Assembly: GCA_025355115.1 (NCBI GenBank)
Contig: JANXLO010000028.1
Coordinates: 1-6,981, forward strand
Length of the DNA: 6,981 bases
Source of the DNA: Chthonomonadaceae bacterium
GTDB lineage: Bacteria > Armatimonadota > Chthonomonadetes > Chthonomonadales > Chthonomonadaceae
Reading direction: 5' to 3'
Shown: positions 1 to 4,918 of the stretch, in pieces
Layout of the letters: every line of letters begins with the position of its first letter
How positions within the stretch are numbered: position 1 is the stretch's first letter
Made by a program: the position numbers and the translations under genes
The notes under the pieces: generated by a model
Databases searched by the model: none
The model's input: the letters and a program-made list of their open reading frames with translations, nothing else
What the model was told of the DNA's origin: nothing

Positions 1-378
1 CATTTCGACCGGCAGCATTACGTCTTCGTTGCGGCACATACAGATATGCTGTGAGAAAGCCTTCTCGGCATCGTCGGAAGTTGGAAACGCCAGCCAAAGG
101 TTTGGCTGAATCATGACCCCACGCTTAAGAATTGAGATTGACCGACTCATCTGTCTGCGGTCAATCTTCCATCCTGCGCTTTGCGTTCGTTCCTGCTGAA
201 TATCTATTCCGCCGTGCAGCACACGATGCCGTAAGATGCAGCTAACCTCTAGCTTCTGACGCATGCCCTCGACAATGGATGGAGTCAGAAATGCCTGGCT
301 ATAGGTCGTTTCGTCCCGCACTGCGGTCCAAGGTTTGATGTATCCAAACGGACCAGCGTAGCGAACAACGTAAATCAT
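1..378 (-). CDS. Cas5-like RAMP protein (type I-C/Cas5d-like), C-terminus beyond window
   Basis: The frame is open for 126 codons from the ATG at 378 to the window edge, so only the N-terminal part is present. Seen: a short hydrophobic first strand followed by GPFGYIKP (residues 9-16), then TTYSQAFLTPSIVEGM (24-39), then RHRVLHGGIDIQQERTQ (about 49-65), then SISILKRGVMIQPNLWLAF (about 82-100). Known of the family: Cas5d proteins open with a strand and a G-x-[YF]-A-x-F-x-x-P motif, then an SY-x-x-x-TPSAARG segment, a V-L-x-P-I-x-F strand before an arginine-rich loop, and later an ALRDVAYxI strand. The order and spacing fit, although identity is modest. Cas5 would cap the crRNA 5' handle in a Cascade complex, and in type I-C it also cuts the precursor. 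The start has only a weak Shine-Dalgarno; a GTG nine codons upstream is possible. Another RAMP or Cas5 subtype is not excluded. The gene has its own promoter (483-511). Confidence 0.55.
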   Translation of the reverse strand, partial: MIYVVRYAGPFGYIKPWTAVRDETTYSQAFLTPSIVEGMRQKLEVSCILRHRVLHGGIDIQQERTQSAGWKIDRRQMSRSISILKRGVMIQPNLWLAFPTSDDAEKAFSQHICMCRNEDVMLPVEM

Positions 379-482
379 TTCTTGCGTTGAATTTGTCTGG
401 ATCACTCGTGTTGTACCTCGGTATTAGTTTGTGAGCTCAAATCCCGAAAGGAGCTACTTTGACTAAGATGCGGATATGTGGT

Positions 483-511
483 AGTATACTTCTAGAGTAA
501 CCCTCTGTCAA
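483..511 (-). promoter_or_regulatory. Sigma-70 promoter of the Cas5-like gene
   Basis: Read on the minus strand, a perfect -35 TTGACA (506-511) is followed by exactly 17 bases and a -10 TATACT (483-488). The expected transcription start is near 476, giving a leader of about 100 bases before the ATG at 378. The gene is therefore first in its own transcription unit. The octamer AGTATACT at 483-490 is a palindrome, so a -10-like box also exists on the plus strand, but its nearest -35-like box (TTGACT, 459-464) is 20 bases away. Confidence 0.75.
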
Positions 512-513
512 GT

Positions 514-590
514 GTCCGGGCGTAACGGAATTGAAAAAAAGGTGCCACTTTGACCACCTGATTCACTATAATCGAACCGAACGCCCGGAC
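514..590. repeat. Inverted repeat flanking the divergent promoter region
   Basis: GTCCGGGCGT at 514-523 and its exact complement ACGCCCGGAC at 581-590 form a 10-base perfect inverted repeat. CGG (526-528) and CCG (577-579) extend the pairing by three bases after a small asymmetric bulge. The arms are GC-rich in an AT-rich stretch. The left arm sits just behind the -35 of the Cas5-like promoter. The right arm lies where a transcript from the TATAAT box would begin. It may be an operator for one regulator acting on both promoters, or a DNA/RNA stem; the sequence does not decide. Confidence 0.55.
567..572 (+). promoter_or_regulatory. Possible -10 box (TATAAT) of the DUF3800 unit
   Basis: A consensus TATAAT lies at 567-572 facing the DUF3800 gene. 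No good -35 sits at 16 to 18 bases; TTGACC at 550-555 is only 11 bases away. The box could be an activator-dependent promoter or chance in AT-rich DNA. A transcript would start near 579, inside or next to the right arm of the inverted repeat. Confidence 0.35.
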
Positions 591-702
591 TATTTCTATC
601 ATCATACGCAACATTCATGTCCATAACTGTGTGGAACACCTGCAGTTCTGCTTGTGCTCCAGAGTCATGTGTCGCACACGGTCAAGAAGCGAAGGCCCTG
701 CG

Positions 703-831
703 ATGCCAAGAATTGGAGTCAGCGTATTGGAACAAGCGGCCACTGCCTTTTCCATACTTTACTCGAACGTGGCTCCCCATCTGGATTTGCCTTTTCATGG
801 CTGCGTCACAGGGGACAATGAGGCGAGATGA
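703..831 (+). CDS. Possible small ORF (42 aa) coupled to the DUF3800 gene
   Basis: The ATG at 703 is preceded by GAAGG at 691-695, seven bases away. The frame runs to a TGA at 829-831 that overlaps the ATG of the next gene as ATGA. The 42-residue product has a hydrophobic middle (VLEQAATAFSILYSNVAP) and no motif I recognise. The overlap is the usual geometry of translational coupling and would help explain how the next gene is translated, since its own ribosome site is poor. The frame could also start at the GTG at 631 or the ATG at 667. It may be only a leader ORF or chance. Confidence 0.25.
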   Translation: MPRIGVSVLEQAATAFSILYSNVAPHLDLPFHGCVTGDNEAR

Positions 832-1475
832 TTCTTCATGCAGGGATGGATTGTTCAGGAACGCCAGACCTTTTGAGTGTGATCTCGCGTCACAATCCTT
901 ACGTCATTGTCGTTGCAGGCGTGGAAGACCCGGAGATATTGGGACGGATTTTTGGCGAGCTCCGAAAACAGTTTGGGATGCGGCAGAGTGCTGAACTGCA
1001 CGGCCACTCTATGTCTGAAGAGATGCTGCTTGAAGTTCTGGAATGCACGGAGGAAGTCAGCCCGGTCGTCGGAGCGCTGGTGATTGACAAAGCGAGCACA
1101 CGAGAATTTACCCGAATTTCCGAAATACCGTCGCCATCTGATTGTCAGGTGGCTTCGGCGCTGAGAGTAGTGGAGATGGTTTTTGCGCGGTACATGCTGA
1201 GAGAGTTGCGGTGCGATGAAGACATTCGAGGGAAGCGGCAGAAGCAGTTCTTGACTGAGGTCAAAAGACGGCATCGCACCGCTTGGCCGGAGACGCAGAT
1301 CAAAGTGCAGTGTTTGCCTTCCGAAAAGAGCGACTTGATCCAACTTGCCGACGTCATTGCTTACGGACTGGGCGTCTTCACACGCGGCACGATTCAAAAC
1401 AGGGATTTGGAGCGTAAGGTGGTCCAATTGCGAGAGCGCAAAAGGAACAGCATCGAGGGCCCTAGGGCTTGGTGA
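828..1475 (+). CDS. DUF3800 domain-containing protein
   Basis: The 215-residue product matches the DUF3800 layout: an N-terminal strand ending in an acidic DxSGTPD-type motif (MDCSGTPD, 7-14), a central ELHGH (56-60), ALVIDK (83-88), and a C-terminal QLADVIAYG (172-180). These correspond to the conserved Asp, Glu/His, Asp-Lys and QLAD positions of the family, which is thought to have an RNase H-like fold with metal-binding acidic residues. Activity is unproven, and such proteins are often met in mobile or defence-rich DNA. The length is near complete for the family. The start was chosen because the first strand begins right after it; GAGG at 820-823 is only four bases away, so coupling to the preceding small ORF is plausible. 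Codon choice is less GC-biased than in genes to the right of 1650, which suggests transfer. A 10-base palindrome GCCCTAGGGC (1459-1468) lies just before the stop. Role in this cell unknown. Confidence 0.8.
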   Translation: MILHAGMDCSGTPDLLSVISRHNPYVIVVAGVEDPEILGRIFGELRKQFGMRQSAELHGHSMSEEMLLEVLECTEEVSPVVGALVIDKASTREFTRISEIPSPSDCQVASALRVVEMVFARYMLRELRCDEDIRGKRQKQFLTEVKRRHRTAWPETQIKVQCLPSEKSDLIQLADVIAYGLGVFTRGTIQNRDLERKVVQLRERKRNSIEGPRAW

Positions 1476-1654
1476 GAGCGATGCAGAGGTGACCTGTGGC
1501 CCTATCTCCGGCGAGGCAAAATGCCAGACGTTGGAACGCCATTTGACCGAGGAAGGACGTTCAGCGACCGTTCGGGCCACAGGAACGTTTATGCGGCTAT
1601 TGTACCACACATTTGCCTTCGAATGCTCCAATTGAATACCAGCATGGGCCGAAT
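1476..1654. other. Intergenic stretch between convergent DUF3800 and cas6 genes
   Basis: No gene is recognised here. The two flanking genes converge. No hairpin followed by a T-run was seen that would serve as a clear terminator. On the minus strand, a frame opens at the ATG at 1658 overlapping the cas6 stop and continues leftwards without resembling a known protein. Confidence 0.5.
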
Positions 1655-2443
1655 TCATCCTGCACTCTCCCCATGCTTCACGTCCAGCATGCCGAAGCCA
1701 ATGCTGTTCTTCTCGCCCAGGCCGCAGTTCCAGGCGGTCTCCATCAGGGCGGGGGAGCCTGTCAGGGCGAAGGGGGCGAAAGCGCCGACGATATTGATGT
1801 CCTTGAAGGTCACCAGCTTCGTGCCGCCACGACGCCTTGGGTCGGCCAGGTAGGCGGGGTCGAACTCCAGGGCCAGGCGGTCGTCCGTGGGAGGCGCGCC
1901 GTGGAGCACCCGGTGCTTCCAGAGCAGGTTCTCGCGCACCGCCTCTGAGAAGAGCGGATCGTTGGGGCGCAGGTAGTGGGTCTTGTTGTCCGGGCAGTGG
2001 CGGCCGGACACGATCGGCGACAGGCAGGTGAAGACCGTCCGCTCCGCGAACGTCGGCGTCGGCATCGCCTCCAGCATGTCCACGCGCAGCCGCGCCGAGC
2101 CCACCTGCACCGCGCTGCCGACAGAGAGCAGGCCCGTCGCGCTATGGGTCAGGAAATCCTCGCGGGGAGAGGCGAGAAACCAGTCGAGCGGGCCGGGCCG
2201 CAGGTGCAGCCGACCGCCCTCAACGCGGCGACGGCTCGCCTCCACACGCAGGCCGCTGAAGGTGAAGAGCTTCGACCGCTTCGCGCTCTCCGGGGAGTCC
2301 CGGTAGCCCTCGTCGTGCAGAAAGCGCGCGAACTCCCCGTCCGAGGCCGCCAGCAGCCGATAGACCAGGCCGAGCAGCTCGTGATTGTGATCGACGGGCA
2401 GAGTCGCCGCCTCTTCAAGATGAAATCGTATGTGCAGTCTCAT
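1655..2443 (-). CDS. cas6: CRISPR-associated endoribonuclease Cas6
   Basis: This 262-residue protein is a Cas6-family RAMP, which cuts CRISPR precursor RNA inside the repeat and usually stays on the crRNA 3' hairpin. Seen: an N-terminal strand MRLHIRFHLE, then LPVDHNHELLGLVYRLL (15-31) and FLHDEGY (41-47). Tyr28 and His43 are 15 residues apart, the same spacing as the general-acid/base pair Tyr31/His46 of Pyrococcus furiosus Cas6; Lys55 or Arg48 could fill the third role. The C-terminus carries the glycine-rich RAMP loop NCGLGEKNSIGFGML (239-253), the hallmark of the family. The length is normal. The start ATG follows GAGGA at a short distance. It lies 111 bases behind the WYL regulator in the same direction. 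No other cas gene follows it here; composition drops just past its stop, so it may be the tail of a broken locus. Subtype cannot be assigned from Cas6 alone; I-B, I-A, I-D and III systems all use it. Confidence 0.93.
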   Translation of the reverse strand: MRLHIRFHLEEAATLPVDHNHELLGLVYRLLAASDGEFARFLHDEGYRDSPESAKRSKLFTFSGLRVEASRRRVEGGRLHLRPGPLDWFLASPREDFLTHSATGLLSVGSAVQVGSARLRVDMLEAMPTPTFAERTVFTCLSPIVSGRHCPDNKTHYLRPNDPLFSEAVRENLLWKHRVLHGAPPTDDRLALEFDPAYLADPRRRGGTKLVTFKDINIVGAFAPFALTGSPALMETAWNCGLGEKNSIGFGMLDVKHGESAG

Positions 2444-2554
2444 GGTTCCTCAACTATGGCAGGCCGGCAAAAACCGGAAACCCCGCTCGATAATTCTTTG
2501 CTCGATGAATTCTCGCTCTGTCACCAGTATGGCAGGCCGCAGTGCAGCCAGGCT
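2444..2554 (-). promoter_or_regulatory. WYL-cas6 intergenic region with 12-base direct repeats
   Basis: In 111 bases the 12-mer TATGGCAGGCCG occurs twice in the same orientation (2455-2466 and 2528-2539, 73 bases apart). A second pair, GCTCGAT, occurs at 2485-2491 and 2500-2506, 15 bases apart. CCGG(2464-2467)/CCGG(2474-2477) can form a small stem. The core GGCAGGCC also occurs inverted at 3907-3914 in the leader of the same unit. These could be operator sites for the WYL regulator encoded next door; no clear promoter is seen here. Confidence 0.4.
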
Positions 2555-3517
2555 TCACTTCTCCTCTGCGCCATACATTTTTTGCAGTTTTTTCGCCTCC
2601 GTGGAGATCTCCAGGCGGAGTCGCTCCGGCTCCAGCACCTCCGCCTCCCCGCCATAGCCCAGCAGCCACCGGCGCATCTCATCCGTCCCCGCCACCCGAA
2701 CCGTCAGCAGCAGAGAGCCGTCCGGCAGCTCCTCCGTCGTCTGGCTCTCGTGATAGCGCCGCTCGCGGATCCAGCGGGCCTGGTAAGGGGAGAACCGCAC
2801 CCGCACCGTCACCATCTCGTCGCCGTGCTGAAGATCCAGACCGCGCCTCAGATAGGCCTCGACATCGAAGTCCTGACGCGCGAACGCCGCATCGCCCTCC
2901 AGCAGTCTCCACTCTCGAACGCGGCCCAGAAAGAACTGCCGAATGTCGCCGCGCAACTCGCAGAAGGCGATCAGGTGCGGCTCACCGCGCCACAGCAGAA
3001 GCTCGTAGGGCTGGACAATGCGCTCGGCAGTCTCATCCCGCCGCACGCTGTAGTAGAGGATCTGGAGACGCTGGCGGCTCGCCACCGCCTGCTCGCACGC
3101 CGCCGCCATCTCCGGTGACAGCAGCCGCGACAGTTGCATGGAGCCGCGCACCTGCTCATGCCCGGCAGGCAAAGCGGGGACCATGAACGGCTGAAGGCGC
3201 TCGGCGATGCGGGCGACCTCCTCCGCATCCGTCGGCGCCAGATACCTGCGCGCCGACAGGAAAGTGCGGCGCAGCACGCCCGCCTCACGCTGCGAGAGAG
3301 CTAGAAAAGGCAGCATGAAGCTCGGCTCGGTGTAGACCCAGCCCCTGCCTGAAGGGTCCGTCGCAAGCGGCGCGCCCATCCGAGAGATCAGGTGATTGCG
3401 ATCCGCATAAGCCGTCCTCCGCGTAACCTCGAACTCCTCGCTTACCCTAGCGGCGTTCGGATAGTGCCCCGCCCTTATCTCCGCGTCGATCCAGCGAATC
3501 CGCTCCAGTTGTGACAT
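2555..3517 (-). CDS. WYL-domain transcriptional regulator with N-terminal HTH
   Basis: This 320-residue product has the standard three-part layout of WYL regulators. A winged helix-turn-helix spans about 1-62 (RIRWIDAEIRAG, then VSEEFEVTRRTAYADRNHL). A linker follows, with SFMLPFLALSQREAGVL (66-82). The WYL domain covers about 148-212, with RIVQPYELLLWRGEPHLIAF (166-185) and FFLGRVREW (195-203); the naming tripeptide is replaced by HLI. A WCX-type C-terminal extension spans about 235-316. WYL domains bind nucleic-acid or nucleotide ligands in the cases studied, and such regulators recur beside CRISPR-Cas and other defence genes. The ATG at 3517 was chosen because GGGGAGAGG lies about six bases upstream; an in-frame start at 3565 would add 16 residues and overlap the preceding gene. 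It sits 31 bases after a small gene and 111 bases before cas6, so it probably controls this unit, including itself. Confidence 0.9.
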   Translation of the reverse strand: MSQLERIRWIDAEIRAGHYPNAARVSEEFEVTRRTAYADRNHLISRMGAPLATDPSGRGWVYTEPSFMLPFLALSQREAGVLRRTFLSARRYLAPTDAEEVARIAERLQPFMVPALPAGHEQVRGSMQLSRLLSPEMAAACEQAVASRQRLQILYYSVRRDETAERIVQPYELLLWRGEPHLIAFCELRGDIRQFFLGRVREWRLLEGDAAFARQDFDVEAYLRRGLDLQHGDEMVTVRVRFSPYQARWIRERRYHESQTTEELPDGSLLLTVRVAGTDEMRRWLLGYGGEAEVLEPERLRLEISTEAKKLQKMYGAEEK

Positions 3518-3548
3518 GGCCTGCCTCTCCCCGCATTGAACGATTTCC

Positions 3549-3851
3549 TCAGCCTCCAAGTCCATGCTCGATCTGCATTTTCAGGCGGGCGACCGTTGCG
3601 TCGATCCACTCCCCCTTGCGGCCGTCCGCGATCTTGAACCAGAGTCGGCTCTTCAGCGGATGCCAGGTCGTCTCCAGAGTCCCGCGCTCCTTTCTCCGCT
3701 TCAGGTGCCAATGGAGGCAGCCAGGATATTGTTTGAGTGTGCCGGCAAGAGTGATGGTCAGGCCCTCCGCGGCGAATGCCCGCATCAGAACATCGGGAAC
3801 AGATTCGGGCCGAGTTTGAGCAGGTACAAACACTTCGACTTCAGTCATCAT
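3549..3851 (-). CDS. Conserved-looking protein of unknown function (100 aa)
   Basis: I do not recognise the family. The product is small and soluble-looking, with no signal peptide or membrane segment. It has an N-terminal part EVEVFVPAQTRPESVPDVLMRAF, then a strand-rich middle (LTITLAGTLKQYPGCLHWHL) rich in aromatic and basic residues (HWHLKRRKERGTLETTW), then RLWFKIADGRKGEWIDATV and a C-terminal helix. Reality is supported by the operon position, the strong purine-rich Shine-Dalgarno AAGGAAAGG just before the start, and the promoter at 3986-4014. Two adjacent ATGs (3851 and 3848) are both possible; the second has slightly better spacing. It precedes the WYL gene by 31 bases in the same unit. 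A DNA- or RNA-binding accessory role is possible from the basic patch but is not shown. Confidence 0.7.
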   Translation of the reverse strand: MMTEVEVFVPAQTRPESVPDVLMRAFAAEGLTITLAGTLKQYPGCLHWHLKRRKERGTLETTWHPLKSRLWFKIADGRKGEWIDATVARLKMQIEHGLGG

Positions 3852-3949
3852 TGCCTTTCCTTATCGAGCGGCGGGCATGCAAGCAAGACCGTCATTCGGC
3901 TTCCCAGGCCTGCCGTCCGGCGGTCGTCATGAAGAGGAAGACCGGGCAT

Positions 3950-3970
3950 ATTCCTTATGCGCTTAGGAAT
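3950..3970. promoter_or_regulatory. Inverted repeat just downstream of the WYL-cas6 promoter
   Basis: ATTCCT (3950-3955) and AGGAAT (3965-3970) are exact complements around a nine-base centre, TATGCGCTT. On the minus strand this lies about 10 to 30 bases past the predicted transcription start, a classic repressor position. It could instead be a short leader hairpin. The natural candidate ligand is the WYL regulator of the same operon, by inference only. Confidence 0.4.
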
Positions 3971-3985
3971 CATCAGGACGTCTGT

Positions 3986-4014
3986 AGTATAGAGTGAATA
4001 AGATGGGCTGTCAA
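3986..4014 (-). promoter_or_regulatory. Sigma-70 promoter of the unknown protein-WYL-cas6 unit
   Basis: On the minus strand a perfect -35 TTGACA (4009-4014) is followed by a 17-base spacer and -10 TATACT (3986-3991). Transcription should begin near 3979, giving a leader of about 128 bases before the ATG at 3851. The boxes, the spacer length, the G directly after the -35 and the AC directly after the -10 are the same as in the promoter at 483-511. Confidence 0.8.
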
Positions 4015-4060
4015 CAGGGGGCCGATCATTTTCCGTGCGTCGATTTGGGAGACACTTGCA

Positions 4061-4807
4061 GTGGATAGCAACCTTTTCTTCGGGCACTACATCGACCCCT
4101 ATTCCCTGGGAGGCAAGGCGCTTGTCCTGCTGCTGGCAGCCTTTGCGGGCGGGGTCATTGGCCTCCAACGCGAGTGGAGCGGGAACGCCGCGGGAATGCG
4201 AACCCACATCCTGGTCTGCATCGGCTCCGTCACCATCACGCTCGCCTCAGTGGAGATAGGGCTCGGCGTCCGCGGCGGAATGCGCGGCGACCCAGGACAT
4301 ATCGCGGCTCAGATCGTCTCCGGCATAGGTTTTCTGGGAGCAGGAGCAATCCTTCGCGAGGGGCTGACGGTGAAGGGTCTGACCACCGCGGCGAGCATAT
4401 GGGCAACAGCAGGAATTGGGATCGCGTTCGGAGCCAGCCCGCATCTGGGCGAGCTTGGCGTCATATCCGCCGTCATCGTGCTCGGCACATTGACAGTCCT
4501 GGAGCGTCTGGAGACCTTGCTGAAGCTGAAGCAGGCGCATCACATCCTCAACGTCGAGGTGCATGAGAAGGATCACGGCCCGGCACTGCTGCTCGATCTT
4601 CTCAGTTCGCAGGGATTCATCGTCTCGGGAATACAGTCGCAGCCGGGCCAGGAGTCGCTGAACAAGGACATCCCGGGAGTAACCAGACAGATGAGGCTCC
4701 GCGTCCAGCTGCCGCGCAACTTCAATCGAAACGACTTCAACAAGCTGCTCACCGAGGAGAAGGGAGTGCTCTCCTTTCACCTGGAGACGGCGGATGCCTC
4801 CCGTTAG
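4061..4807 (+). CDS. MgtC/SapB family membrane protein
   Basis: This 248-residue product has the MgtC-family hydrophobic N-terminal domain with about four to five membrane segments (roughly 18-35, 49-69, 82-99, 107-125, 130-147). It carries the family signatures GGVIGLQREWSG (30-41), AGMRTHILVCIGS (44-56), AAQIVSGIGFLGAGAI (82-97) and VKGLTTAASIWATAGIG (104-120). A cytoplasmic C-terminal domain follows (about 160-245, ACT-like in the family). In Salmonella and Mycobacterium MgtC supports growth at low magnesium and survival in macrophages and modulates the F1Fo ATP synthase; in free-living bacteria its role is unclear. The usual DPxR before AAQ reads DPGH, so His80 stands in for the common arginine. 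The GTG start follows GGGAGA at eight bases. It is divergent from the WYL unit and 111 bases ahead of metF; no clear promoter or Mg-responsive leader was recognised. Confidence 0.9.
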   Translation: MDSNLFFGHYIDPYSLGGKALVLLLAAFAGGVIGLQREWSGNAAGMRTHILVCIGSVTITLASVEIGLGVRGGMRGDPGHIAAQIVSGIGFLGAGAILREGLTVKGLTTAASIWATAGIGIAFGASPHLGELGVISAVIVLGTLTVLERLETLLKLKQAHHILNVEVHEKDHGPALLLDLLSSQGFIVSGIQSQPGQESLNKDIPGVTRQMRLRVQLPRNFNRNDFNKLLTEEKGVLSFHLETADASR

Positions 4808-4918
4808 CGGCCAGCCCACATCTCGAGCCGACTCGGAGGCGGAGGGCGGAATCGGGTACTATTGAAGGGCGGTCATTGAGGCCACTCATGATTTCGTCTC
4901 GCCGCGGGGAGTGATACA

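Larger units (their letters stand above)
379..702. other. Divergent intergenic region with promoters and repeats
   Basis: This stretch separates the leftward Cas5-like gene from the rightward DUF3800 unit. It is AT-richer than the rest of the window. It holds the minus-strand promoter at 483-511, a plus-strand TATAAT at 567-572, the inverted repeat at 514-523/581-590, and the octamer ACTTTGAC twice in direct orientation (456-463 and 547-554, 91 bases apart). No protein-like ORF, tRNA or CRISPR-type repeat was found. A plus-strand frame open from 562 has only a GTG (631) and an ATG (667) without Shine-Dalgarno before the ATG at 703. Confidence 0.6.

Noticed and set aside
617..994. Plus-strand frame of 125 codons in front of and overlapping the DUF3800 gene
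   Set aside because: It overlaps the N-terminal motif region of the DUF3800 gene in another frame, has no Shine-Dalgarno, and shows no protein-like pattern.
855..1658. Minus-strand open frame of 267 codons opposite the DUF3800 gene
   Set aside because: It is antisense to a gene with clear family motifs, and its product has no recognisable protein pattern. Only its start, at the cas6 stop, is of interest and is reported as a finding.
2444..2554. Short direct repeats as a possible CRISPR array remnant next to cas6
   Set aside because: Units are only 7 to 12 bases and occur twice; CRISPR repeats are about 25 to 37 bases with regular spacers. No array was found anywhere in the window.
1976..3118. 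Plus-strand open frame of 380 codons across cas6 and the WYL gene
   Set aside because: It runs opposite two well-supported genes and the product is a Arg/Gln/Leu-rich artefact typical of antisense frames in GC-rich DNA.
3518..3565. Upstream in-frame start for the WYL regulator at 3565
   Set aside because: It would overlap the preceding gene and has no comparable ribosome site, while the ATG at 3517 has a strong one and begins at the expected edge of the HTH domain.
4808..4918. Terminator or methionine-type riboswitch ahead of metF
   Set aside because: CGAG/CTCG can pair near 4823-4834 but no T-run follows, and none of the conserved elements of SAM riboswitches is seen in the 111 bases.
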